Below, in pieces: positions 15,036-22,094 of a stretch of 22,094 bases of DNA (position 1 is its first letter; every line of letters begins with the position of its first letter). The position numbers and the translations under genes are program-made. The DNA comes from an uncultured Collinsella sp. GTDB lineage: Bacteria; Actinomycetota; Coriobacteriia; Coriobacteriales; Coriobacteriaceae. The notes under the pieces were generated by a model. That model saw nothing but the letters and a program-made list of their open reading frames with translations. It was not told the origin of the DNA and made no database searches. Location: contig URLR01000032.1 of the NCBI GenBank assembly GCA_900548815.1, forward strand, positions 1 to 22,094, in the 5' to 3' direction.

Positions 15036-15243
15036 CAAAAAGCTGTTTATTGAAACGTTGCAATTTATTAAAGCGCTCCATATGTGTCACTTCTGTTTCG
15101 AAGCCCGATTAGAGTACCATCCGACTGCCCATCAACCGCATCGAGCAGAGCAGACGGTCGGTTGCCGCCCGCGAACGTACCCCCTTCACAACCTGCCCAA
15201 AGGTCCTACAGAACTTCTCGACAAGCCCCTCCCCCATAGCAAC
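15036..15243. other. Intergenic stretch with no supported gene
   Basis: This lies between the ndk promoter and the argH terminator. I see no coding frame with a ribosome-binding site and no strong structure. A rightward frame from 15058 runs antisense into argH and lacks family features. Confidence 0.6.
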
Positions 15244-15276
15244 AAAATACGGACGCCCACATCAGCAGACGCCCGT
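15244..15276 (-). terminator. Candidate terminator after argH
   Basis: Minus-strand 9-bp stem with two G-U pairs (15268-15276 with 15249-15257) followed by ATTTTG; about 50 bp past the argH stop. Confidence 0.6.
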
Positions 15277-15328
15277 AAAGCAAAAAACGATTCCTCAATA
15301 AATGGCAAAAACGGCTTCAGCCAAACCT

Positions 15329-16759
15329 TTACTTTGCCCCGTGACCCATCTCGACGACCTTGGTCAACGATCCAAAAACGCCTTCGTCGGCAACGAGTTG
15401 TGCCTCGGCACGCTGCAGCTGCACGGCAACGGCGGCAGGGGCGGTACCGCCCTCGGTCGTTCGCGCAGCAACGATTGAGGGGATGTCGAGCGCCTCGGTA
15501 ATGTCGCGCTCAAAGAGCGGGCTTGCCTCCTGGAACACCTCAAACGGCAGGTCCTCAAGATTGCAGCTACGCTTCTCACACATCAGGACCAGATGGCCCA
15601 CCACGGCATGTGCCTCGCGGAACGGCAGACCACGCTTAGCTAGGTAATCGGCAACATCGGTGGCGGCAAGGTGCCCCACGCCGCACTCGCGCGCCATGGC
15701 ATCCTCGTTGACGGTCCAAGTCGAAATCATACCGGCCATAACCGACAGGCACTGCATGAGCGTATGGGCGGTATCGAGCGCGCCCTCCTTGTCCTCCTGC
15801 AAGTCCTTGTTATAAGCAAGCGGCAGGCCCTTCATGGTCACGAGCAGCTGCACCAGGTTGCCATACACACGGCCGCTCTTGCCGCGGATAAGCTCGGCAA
15901 AGTCGGGATTCTTCTTCTGCGGCATGATGGACGAGCCGGTGGAGTACGAGTCGGAAAGCGTGATAAAGCCAAATTCGGAGCTCGACCACAGCACGATCTC
16001 CTCGGAAAGACGCGACAGATGCATGGCCATGACGGAGCCGGCGTAATGCAGATCGAGCAGGAAATCGCGGTCGGAAACCGCATCGAGCGAGTTGGGAATC
16101 ACACCCGCAAAGCCAAGTTCGGCAGCCGTCATCTGACGGTCGAGCGGATAGCTCGTACCGGCAAGCGCGGCAGCACCCAGCGGGCAGTTGTCGGCGGCAT
16201 CAAAGGCTGCCTTCAGGCGCGTAAAGTCGCGCGCGAACATCCAGGAATACGCCAGCAGATGATGCGACAGCAGCACGGGCTGAGCGTGCTGCATGTGCGT
16301 GTAGCCCGGCAGAATTACCTTGTCGTACTTCCTGGCCGCATCCACCAGCACATGGCGCAGCTCAAGATTGGCCTCCATGAGCTCCTTGGCCAGCGCCTTG
16401 ACGCCCAGGCGTGTGTCGGTCGCCACCTGGTCGTTGCGCGAACGTCCGGTATGCAAGCGCTTACCGGCCTCGCCGATGCGACGCGTCAGCTCGCTCTCGA
16501 TGGACATATGAATGTCTTCGTCGTTGATGTCGAAGGTGAAGTTGCCGGCATCGATATCCTGTTCGATTCCGGTCAGGCCCTTGGCAATCGCCTGCTCGTC
16601 CTCGGCACTGATGATGCCCTGGGCCGCCAGCATCTTGGCATGCGCCTTAGAGCCGGCGATATCCTGCTTATAGAGATGTTTGTCGACCGGCAGCGACGCG
16701 CCAAACTCCTGCGTGACCTCGGCCACGCCTGCCTCAAAACGACCGCCCCAAAGAGCCAT
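15329..16759 (-). CDS. argH: Argininosuccinate lyase
   Basis: Cleaves argininosuccinate to arginine and fumarate, the last step of arginine synthesis. The 476-residue protein has the N-terminal LWGGRFEAG, DEDIHMSIE, LHTGRSRNDQVATDTRL and GYTHMQHAQP. The fumarate-lyase signature GSSIMPQKKNPD contains the catalytic serine (S276/S277). ATG 16759 begins MALWGGRF, the usual N-terminus, with GGGGA eight bases upstream; a frame open from 16834 would add 25 residues. argG lies 522 bp upstream on the same strand with a small gene between, so the pair is not a tight operon. Confidence 0.96.
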   Translation of the reverse strand: MALWGGRFEAGVAEVTQEFGASLPVDKHLYKQDIAGSKAHAKMLAAQGIISAEDEQAIAKGLTGIEQDIDAGNFTFDINDEDIHMSIESELTRRIGEAGKRLHTGRSRNDQVATDTRLGVKALAKELMEANLELRHVLVDAARKYDKVILPGYTHMQHAQPVLLSHHLLAYSWMFARDFTRLKAAFDAADNCPLGAAALAGTSYPLDRQMTAAELGFAGVIPNSLDAVSDRDFLLDLHYAGSVMAMHLSRLSEEIVLWSSSEFGFITLSDSYSTGSSIMPQKKNPDFAELIRGKSGRVYGNLVQLLVTMKGLPLAYNKDLQEDKEGALDTAHTLMQCLSVMAGMISTWTVNEDAMARECGVGHLAATDVADYLAKRGLPFREAHAVVGHLVLMCEKRSCNLEDLPFEVFQEASPLFERDITEALDIPSIVAARTTEGGTAPAAVAVQLQRAEAQLVADEGVFGSLTKVVEMGHGAK

Positions 16760-16813
16760 GGAACCGTCCCCTTTCTCCAAATACCAAAACAAGCGCCCAA
16801 AGCAATGCGCCAT

Positions 16814-16834
16814 ATCGCTAAAGCGATTTTTCAA
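16814..16834 (-). promoter_or_regulatory. Palindrome and -35-like box upstream of argH
   Basis: A 6-bp dyad ATCGCT-AA-AGCGAT (16814-16827) abuts minus-strand TTGAAA (16829-16834), about 70 bp before argH. No convincing -10 was found at 17 bp, so this is only a candidate promoter/operator. Confidence 0.3.
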
Positions 16835-16877
16835 CCGCTAGTTTTACACATTCCCCACCGTGTGCGGAGCCATGTAG

Positions 16878-17048
16878 CTAATTTGCAAAGAAGTGACGCG
16901 CCATGCACTTGGCGCCCAACGTCTCCCTCCGGATGTTGCCCTGCGAACCATCGATCCAGGCCTTCAGGCTCATAGGGACGTCCTCGACCCTTGCAGCATC
17001 GAACTCGGGCGCGAGGGCAAGTAAAGCATGCGCGATAGCATTGAACAT
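16878..17048 (-). CDS. Small protein of unknown function (56 aa)
   Basis: A 56-codon frame from ATG 17048 to TAG 16878, between argG and argH on their strand. GAGGAG (minus strand, 17057-17062) lies eight bases upstream, a strong ribosome-binding site. The N-terminus MFNAIAHALLALAPEFDAA is mildly hydrophobic but too short and interrupted for a confident membrane helix. The middle (PMSLKAWIDGSQGNI) and the basic C-terminus (KCMARHFFAN) suggest a small soluble protein. I do not recognise a family. Codon use is mixed but GC-rich at third positions, like neighbours. TATATA boxes at 17066-17071 could belong to its own promoter. It might be a real small protein or a regulatory frame for argH. Confidence 0.6.
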   Translation of the reverse strand: MFNAIAHALLALAPEFDAARVEDVPMSLKAWIDGSQGNIRRETLGAKCMARHFFAN

Positions 17049-17098
17049 AATGGATACTCCTCATATATATAGGCGCAGAGCCGCCAAATTGATAGAAG

Positions 17099-17128
17099 GA
17101 GCCCCGCCGGACAACCCCGGCGGGGCTC
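17099..17128 (-). terminator. Candidate terminator after argG
   Basis: A perfect 12-bp GC stem (17099-17110 with 17117-17128) and 6-base loop. On the minus strand it is followed by CTTCTATCAATTT, a poor U-tract. It lies 154 bp after argG and just before the 56-aa gene. The 17129-17281 segment holds no supported feature. Confidence 0.55.
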
Positions 17129-17281
17129 GGACTCAGCCGCAGACGCGGCATCATATATGCGGGCGGAACGTAGGGGCCACCGATGTTAAGAAGTGTCAGC
17201 AAGCATAACGAAAGGTAGGGACCCCGTGCGCCCGTTATGTATCACGCGGATGGGCCGCGCGGATACCAAGGGGAGGAGGCG

Positions 17282-18508
17282 CTAGGCCTGGGCGGCAGCA
17301 GAGCTGGGGCCCTGGACCTTTGCCCACGTCTTGAGCGACAGCGTATCGATCTCGATAAAACCGGCGCTGGCCTTCTCGTCAAACGTGGTGTCGCGGTCGT
17401 AGGTAGCCAGACCGTAGTCGTAGAGGCTGAAGGGGCTCTTGCGGCCGACGACATGGCAGTTGCCCTTAAAGAACTTCAGACGGACAGTGCCGGTCACGAA
17501 CTTCTGGGTATCGGCCATAAAGGCATCGAGCGCGTTTTTGAGCGGGCTGTACCACTGGCCGTTGTAAACGGCGGTGGCCCAATCCTGCTCGAGCTTAATC
17601 TTGGTCTTGAGCAAATCGCCCTCGACGCAGATGTCCTCAAGCGCCTTGTGGGCGGTGATGAGCGTCAGGGCTCCGGGAACCTCATAGCACTCGCGGCTCT
17701 TGAGGCCCACCAGGCGATCCTCGACCAGGTCAAGACGGCCAAAGCCGTTGTCGCCCGAAATCTTGTTGAGGGCGATGACGATCTCGGAGAGCTTCATCTT
17801 CTTGCCGTCGACGGCGACGGGCTTGCCGGCCTCAAACTCAATCTCGGTGTAGGTCGGGGTGTCCGGCGTGTCCTCGGGGTTCTTGGTCATAACCCAGGCG
17901 TCGTCGAGCGGCTCGTTCCAGGGATCCTCCAGGTGACCGCACTCAATGGCACGACCCCACAGGTTGTCGTCGATGGAGTAGGGGTTGTCGTTGGCACCCT
18001 CGGGAACCGGCACGTTGTGGGCGTGGGCATAGGCGACCTCGTCGGGACGGCACTTCAGGTCCCACTCGCGAACCGGGGCGATAACCTTGAGCTCGGGGTC
18101 GAGGGCCTTGACGGCGGCCTCAAAACGGACCTGGTCGTTGCCCTTGCCGGTGCAGCCGTGGGCGACGTAGGTCGCGCCAAACTCGTGGGCGACCTCAACA
18201 AGCTTCTTGGCAAGCAGCGGGCGAGACAGAGCGGAGAGCAGCGGGTACTTGTTCTCGTACATGGAGTTTGCCGCGATGGCTTTAGTCAGGAACTCATCGG
18301 AGAACTCGTCGCGCAGGTCGAGCACCTGGCAATCGAGAACGCCCAGGTCGAGCGCCTTCTGCTTCTTGGCATCCAGTCCGGTCTCTTCCTGGCCCACGTT
18401 GCCGCAGACACAAACGACATCGAGATTCTTCTCGTCCTGGAGCCACTTGACACATACGGATGTATCAAGACCACCGGAATATGCGAGAACGACTTTTTCC
18501 TTGCTCAT
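17282..18508 (-). CDS. argG: Argininosuccinate synthase
   Basis: Condenses citrulline and aspartate with ATP, the penultimate arginine step. The 408-residue protein starts MSKEKVVLAYSGGLDTS, with the N-type ATP pyrophosphatase P-loop SGGLDTS at 11-17. Later motifs are ANSMYENKYPLLSALSRPL, YVAHGCTGKGNDQVRFE, NLWGRAIE and GLKSRECYEVPGA. ATG 18508 has AAGGAAA about eight bases upstream; a frame from 18559 adds 17 residues of leader sequence and is not family-like. It is preceded by a long leader (about 370 nt) containing an arginine-rich small frame, so expression is probably set by arginine supply. Confidence 0.96.
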   Translation of the reverse strand: MSKEKVVLAYSGGLDTSVCVKWLQDEKNLDVVCVCGNVGQEETGLDAKKQKALDLGVLDCQVLDLRDEFSDEFLTKAIAANSMYENKYPLLSALSRPLLAKKLVEVAHEFGATYVAHGCTGKGNDQVRFEAAVKALDPELKVIAPVREWDLKCRPDEVAYAHAHNVPVPEGANDNPYSIDDNLWGRAIECGHLEDPWNEPLDDAWVMTKNPEDTPDTPTYTEIEFEAGKPVAVDGKKMKLSEIVIALNKISGDNGFGRLDLVEDRLVGLKSRECYEVPGALTLITAHKALEDICVEGDLLKTKIKLEQDWATAVYNGQWYSPLKNALDAFMADTQKFVTGTVRLKFFKGNCHVVGRKSPFSLYDYGLATYDRDTTFDEKASAGFIEIDTLSLKTWAKVQGPSSAAAQA

Positions 18509-18672
18509 GGCTGTTTCCTTTCGCCCTTGGTAGCTAGTTAGAACATCGGTCAGTTGCAAGTCACCTTGAGGTCAAAAACCGTGCAATATCAGGTTATTCA
18601 GCAGAATGCATCACAGGCATGCCCTAGAAACATGCGGCTATGTCGTGCTTAAACCCAACGACCTCAAAATGA

Positions 18673-18706
18673 CTCTGTTGAGGCATTGCGCCCCATGCGG
18701 ACAGAG
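18673..18706 (-). promoter_or_regulatory. Hairpin after the arginine leader peptide (candidate attenuator)
   Basis: CTCTGT/ACAGAG (18701-18706 with 18673-18678), continued by GCAT/ATGC, forms a hairpin starting about eight bases after the leader stop codon, with UCAUUUUG following. UUGAGGUC just past it can pair with GACCUCAA about 95 nt downstream (18568 region), giving a possible competing long-range structure. A ribosome held on the terminal Arg codons would cover the hairpin's 5' arm. Confidence 0.45.
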
Positions 18707-18713
18707 ACGATTG

Positions 18714-18788
18714 TTATCGTCGTCGGGAAATTGCGCGCTGGCGTCGGATGGCATTGTCTGCAGTGGTGATGATTTTTACGAACTGCAT
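18714..18788 (-). CDS. Putative arginine leader peptide of argG (24 aa)
   Basis: A 24-codon frame, ATG 18788 to TAA 18714, with a strong AAAGGAGAGG ribosome-binding site just upstream. Six of 24 residues are Arg and the peptide ends RRQRAISRRR, the last three as consecutive CGA codons, followed at once by the stop and then a hairpin. The stop is 205 nt before argG on the same strand. This is the layout of leader peptides that sense charged-tRNA supply by ribosome stalling. Known leaders of this kind control trp, his, leu and similar operons; an argG example is inferred here from position, codon content and structure, without a homology search. Confidence 0.68.
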   Translation of the reverse strand: MQFVKIITTADNAIRRQRAISRRR

Positions 18789-18818
18789 CTGCCTCTCCTT
18801 TCACGTATCGCCGGGCGC

Positions 18819-18934
18819 AATTCAAATATCGCAAACGGTACCTTTTCCTCGGTAAGCGGCTCTTTTGCCGTCTCCGTTTTCGATGTTCGCTATATTACGA
18901 TAAAGTGCACGCTGCGCAAGCGACAAATTCAAAT
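18819..18934 (-). promoter_or_regulatory. argG leader promoter with repeated ATTTGAATT boxes
   Basis: Minus-strand TTGCGC (18914-18919) and TAATAT (18892-18897) are spaced 16 bp, giving transcription from about 18885 through the leader peptide into argG. The 9-mer ATTTGAATT occurs twice on this strand, at 18926-18934 just upstream of the -35 and at 18819-18827 in the leader. It resembles the TGAAT/ATTCA half-sites of ArgR/AhrC boxes; operator function is inference. The region is clearly AT-richer than its surroundings. The remaining gap to 19062 should hold the promoter of the rightward Cof gene, where TATAAC (19022-19027) is a candidate -10. Confidence 0.45.
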
Positions 18935-19062
18935 TACTGAAAAGTTTTTTCATTACTTTGTGAAGCGTGGTGCAAATACGCTCCGTTCCTGCGAAAATAC
19001 GCTCGACTACGAGTTGATGGTTATAACGTCTGAAACAATCTCGAAACGAAAGGCTCGCTTTT

Positions 19063-19890
19063 ATGCAAACTTACGAATCGGACGCCAACATCGGCAACAT
19101 TAAGATTCTCGCCGTCGATATGGACAAGACGCTGCTGACCGACGAGCGTGTGCTGCCCCAGGGTCTTGATGAGCGCCTGGACAAGCTCGCCGACGCCGGC
19201 ATCGTATTCTGCCCCGCCAGCGGACGTCCCGCCCCCAAGCTCGAGGAAATGTTCGAGGGCATTAAGAACCGCCTCGCTTTTTGTCCCGATAACGGCGCCT
19301 GTGTCATTTATCGCGGTAACTATATCTATAAGAGCAATATTGACGTGGAGCTGTATCAGCAGGTCTTGAGCCGTGCCTCGGAGGATCCTCGCGCTGTCCC
19401 CGTCCTGTGCTGCTTCGACGAGTTCTACGTGCTTGCCCGCGACCATCAATACCACGACGAGATCAGCGTCTACTACAACACAATCAACTACGTCGACAGC
19501 TTTGAGGGCATTGATTTCGAGTCCAACAAGATTTCGGTCTTCTTCCCCGGCTACGACGCCGAGCCCGCTTTCCGCGAGACCTATAGCCCCGAGTTCTCGG
19601 ACAAGCTCTACGTCACCAACGCCGGGCGCGAGTGGATCGACTTTATGAACCTGGGCGTCGACAAGGGCGCCGGCGTCGCTCACCTGTGCGAGCACCTGGG
19701 CATCGATATTGCCGATGCTGCCGCCGTGGGCGATACCTACAACGACATCCCCATGCTGGAGCGCGTCGGTCACAGCTTTATCGTGAACAATGCCGAGGAG
19801 CACATGAACGCGCACGCCAAGTGGCGCATTCCGAGCAACAACGACGGGGGCGTACTGACGCTCATCGACGCCATCTTGGCGGCTCGTTAA
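19063..19890 (+). CDS. Cof-type HAD-IIB family phosphatase
   Basis: A 275-residue cytosolic sugar-phosphate or cofactor phosphatase of the Cof/HAD-IIB group. Motif I is AVDMDKTLL (D19, D21), motif II PASGRP, motif III the Lys in LGVDKGAGVAHL, and motif IV AVGDTYNDIPML. The cap between motifs II and III (about residues 85-200) is the alpha/beta type C2B cap. GVDKG and GDTYND are the standard Cof signature; specific substrate unknown. GAAAGG is 11 bases before ATG 19063. Transcribed away from the argG leader and convergent with polA, with a large inverted repeat starting 8 bp after the stop. Confidence 0.92.
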   Translation: MQTYESDANIGNIKILAVDMDKTLLTDERVLPQGLDERLDKLADAGIVFCPASGRPAPKLEEMFEGIKNRLAFCPDNGACVIYRGNYIYKSNIDVELYQQVLSRASEDPRAVPVLCCFDEFYVLARDHQYHDEISVYYNTINYVDSFEGIDFESNKISVFFPGYDAEPAFRETYSPEFSDKLYVTNAGREWIDFMNLGVDKGAGVAHLCEHLGIDIADAAAVGDTYNDIPMLERVGHSFIVNNAEEHMNAHAKWRIPSNNDGGVLTLIDAILAAR

Positions 19891-19897
19891 TCAATCT

Positions 19898-20031
19898 CGT
19901 CGCCATGCCCGGGGCCGGCCGTTTGATTTTTGCTCGGTCAGGTCCTGGGCTCGCTCGAAGAGCACATTAAGTGCTCTTCGGCTCGTGCGGAATCTACAAA
20001 AATCAAACGGCCGGCCCCGGGCATGGCGACG
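19898..20031. repeat. 134-bp element bounded by perfect 35-bp inverted repeats
   Basis: Arms 19898-19932 and 19997-20031 are perfect reverse complements over 35 bp, containing CCCGGGGCCGGCC and GTTTGATTTTTG. The 64-base centre has its own perfect 10-bp stem (19956-19965 with 19971-19980, loop ATTAA). It lies between convergent genes. No frame is coded. It may be a miniature transposable or REP-like element, or a very stable RNA hairpin ending both transcripts. No target-site duplication was obvious. Confidence 0.85.
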
Positions 20032-20096
20032 TTGACTTGCTTGCCGTCTGGATGGCGTCTTGGCGTCTAGATACTTGGCTGATTTTTTTTGGAATG

Positions 20097-20128
20097 AAGG
20101 GGGCTCCTTGTTGGCAAGGAGCCCCCTT
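20097..20128 (+). terminator. Terminator-like hairpin between Cof gene and polA
   Basis: A perfect 13-bp stem (20097-20109 with 20116-20128), 6-base loop, followed on the plus strand by CTGCTTTTGG. It is 36 bp beyond the polA stop on the other strand, where no U-run follows, so it may serve either direction. A T8 run at 20083-20090 lies just before it on the plus strand. Confidence 0.6.
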
Positions 20129-20163
20129 CTGCTTTTGGTTACTTTGGGGTTGTTGGTGCGTCT

Positions 20164-22079
20164 TTACTTGGCGTCGGCCCAGGTTATGCCGGTGCTGGCT
20201 TCGGCGATGAGGGGTACGCGTAGGTCTACGACGTGTTCCATGACGTCTTGGACCATGGCGGTCAGGCGCTCGACTTCGTCGATGGGGCACTCAAAGTCCA
20301 GTTCGTCGTGTACCTGCAGGATCATGTGGGCGGCAAAGCCCTCTTCTTCCAGACGGCGGCTCACACGGACCATCGCGATCTTGATGATGTCGGCGGCGGT
20401 GCCCTGCATGGGGTGGTTCATGGCCGTGCGCTCACCAAAGCCGCGGAGTTGTGGGTTTTTGGCCTTGAGCTCGGGAATATGGCGACGGCGGCCATACATG
20501 GTCTCGGCGTAGCCCGTCTGCTTGGCACGTGCCACCACATTGTCGAGGAACGTGCGCACGCCCGGGTAGGCCTCGTAGTAGCGGTCGATCATGTCGCGTG
20601 CCTCGGCCATCGAGATGTGCAGCGACTGCGACAGACCGTAGGCCTGCTGACCGTACACGATGCCAAAGTTCACGGCCTTGGCGCGGCTGCGCAGGTCGGG
20701 CGTTACCTCGGACACGGGGACGCCAAACACGCGCGCGGCCGTCTCGGCGTGGAAGTCCTCGCCCTCGTTAAAGGCGCGCACCAGGTGCTCGTCACCCGAG
20801 AGATGCGCCAGCAGACGCAGCTCGATCTGCGAGTAGTCCACCGCCAAAAAGACGCTGCCCTCGCCTGCCGAAAACGCCGTCTTGACGGTACGGCCCAGTT
20901 CCGAGCGCGTCGGGATGTTCTGCAGGTTCGGGTCGCTCGAGGACAGACGCCCTGTTGCGGTAATGGTTTGGTTGTACGTGGTATGCACGCGGCCGTCGCC
21001 TCGACGCAGCGGGCCCAACGTGTCCAGATAGGTTGACTTGATCTTGGACTTCTCGCGCCAGTCCAAGATCAAACGAACAATCTCGTGGTCGCGAGCAAGG
21101 TCGCTCAGCACCTTGGCGTTGGTCGAATAGTAGCCGCGCTTGGTCTTTTTGAGACCCTTGGTCGGAAGCCCCATCACATCAAAGAGCACATGCGACAGCT
21201 GCATGGGACTGCCAATATTAAAGGTCTCGTCGCCTGCCAGGTCGCGGATGCTGCGCTCGACCTCGGCAATCTGGGTAGCAAGCCCCTCGGACAGGCTATG
21301 CAGACGGTCGGGGTCCACGAGCATGCCCGCGCGCTCCATCTTGGCAAGCACCGGCACGAGCGGCATCTCGATGCCGTCGAACACGTTGGCGGCGTTCTCG
21401 CGGGCCATGCGGTCGCGCAGCGGTGCGACCAGCGCCAGCGTCAAGGCCGTCGTGCGAGCGGCGGGCGCAGGAGCGTCCTCGCCGGCGCCCTCTGCACCGC
21501 GCGCCGCAGACAGCGCCATCTGCAGATAGGTATCGGCCAGATATGCCTCATCGAACTCGGAGCGGTCGGAATCCAGCAGGTAGGCGGCAACCACGGTGTC
21601 GAAGATGCGCGTGGAATCGGCAGCGAGCGGATCCATGAGCTCGGGCTCAGAAGAATCGATGGGCGAAAGCTCGTGCAGCAGCGCCTTCATATCCGGGCTC
21701 GCCACGCGACCCTCCATAAATAGACGCGCGAGCACGCCGGCAATCACGCCGTGAACGAAGTTGAAGCCCTCAACCTCAGCCGCCGCACCGTTGTCGCCCT
21801 CCTCGAGCGCGAACAGGCCTTTGGACGTCGCCAACCACAGCGTGCGCGTCAGTCCAAAGAGCGCGCCCTCTTCCTTGTCGTCGTCCACCACGGCGGCGAC
21901 CCACTCGCCGGCATCAATCGCGCGGGAGACCTCAGCCGCAACGGCACCAAGCGCGTCAGCATCGCCGGCGGCTGCGCGAACCATCGCAGGTATCTCAAAC
22001 ACACTGGAGGCAGCAGCAGCCCCGCCCTCGCCGCCGATCAGCGCCAAGAAACGGTTCTGCATGGCGGTGATACCAAGCG
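20164..22079 (-). CDS. polA: DNA polymerase I (5' truncated by contig edge)
   Basis: Family A polymerase for Okazaki-fragment processing and repair. About 638 residues are present; the frame stays open into the adapter, so the N-terminal 5'-3' exonuclease domain (about 250-300 residues) is missing for technical reasons. The first 230 or so residues are the 3'-5' exonuclease-like domain, in which the DxE catalytic motif is not visible (VAAVVDDDKEEGALFG instead), so proofreading is probably lost, as in many Gram-positive Pol I. The polymerase domain is complete: motif A VDYSQIELR (near 20821-20845), motif B RAKAVNFGIVYG with the O-helix Tyr, and motif C QVHDEL (near 20300-20317). An internal ATG at 22062 is not the true start. 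Confidence 0.95.
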
Positions 22080-22094
22080 CTGTCTCTTATACAC
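22080..22094. other. Partial Nextera mosaic end (adapter)
   Basis: CTGTCTCTTATACAC is the first 15 bases of the reverse-complement Tn5 mosaic end used in Nextera libraries, matching the adapter at 31-49. It is not genomic. Confidence 0.95.

Noticed and set aside
15058..15501. 147-codon rightward frame between ndk and argH
   Set aside because: Lies largely antisense to argH, has no ribosome-binding site and no recognisable family.
16831..17202. 123-codon minus-strand frame across the argG-argH gap
   Set aside because: Overlaps the 56-aa gene in another frame, uses a weak TTG start and passes through the GC hairpin.
18606..19103. 165-codon rightward frame over the argG leader region
   Set aside because: No ribosome-binding site, no family features, and it overlaps the Cof gene start out of frame; the opposite strand explains the region better (promoter, leader peptide, hairpin).

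Overview
The window reads as an assembled contig from a GC-rich (about 60% by eye) bacterial chromosome. The gene set, the short 4-domain ribosomal protein S1, frequent GTG/TTG starts and the dense two-strand layout suggest an actinobacterial gut anaerobe of the Coriobacteriia (Collinsella-like). This placement is an inference and was not searched. Both ends carry Illumina Nextera transposon adapter sequence (1-49 and 22080-22094), so the true genomic sequence is about 50-22079, and the two outermost genes (moeA and polA) are cut by library or assembly edges rather than by biology.

Layout. 50-1107 (-): moeA, 3' end missing. 1318-3789 (+): a CLC-family anion transporter and a diacylglycerol/lipid kinase. 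3797-4919: a long palindrome, a GGQ-domain release-factor-like gene (-), an intrinsic terminator and xpt (-). 5079-7809 (-): a DHA2-type MFS exporter and metY. 8041-8487 (+): a C_GCAxxG_C_C cysteine-motif protein. 8556-9194 (-): a YigZ/IMPACT protein. 9307-9784 (-): RNase P RNA with a 99-nt inverted-repeat structure just downstream. 10108-11274 (-): rpsA (TTG start). 11590-12330 (+): a HAD hydrolase whose stop codon overlaps that of the convergent L-cysteine desulfidase gene (12327-13646, -). 13920-14387 (+): rpiB. 14539-14943 (-): ndk. 15329-18788 (-): argH, a 56-codon unknown small gene, argG and an arginine-rich leader peptide. 19063-19890 (+): a Cof-type HAD phosphatase. 19898-20031: a 35-bp perfect inverted repeat. 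20164-22079 (-): polA, 5' end missing.

Most genes are housekeeping: last two steps of arginine synthesis (argG, argH), sulfur amino acid metabolism (metY, cysteine desulfidase), nucleotide metabolism (xpt, ndk), translation and RNA processing (rpsA, rnpB, GGQ protein) and DNA repair/replication (polA). The window is otherwise an ordinary core region. No phage, IS transposase, CRISPR array, tRNA or rRNA was seen.

The most interesting signal is upstream of argG. A 24-codon reading frame with a strong ribosome-binding site ends in RRQRAISRRR-stop (three consecutive CGA codons), six bases before a hairpin and about 200 bases before argG. This is the architecture of ribosome-mediated transcription attenuation responding to arginine. 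Secondary signals are the perfect long inverted repeats in convergent gaps, the structured element beside rnpB, and the small gene between argG and argH.
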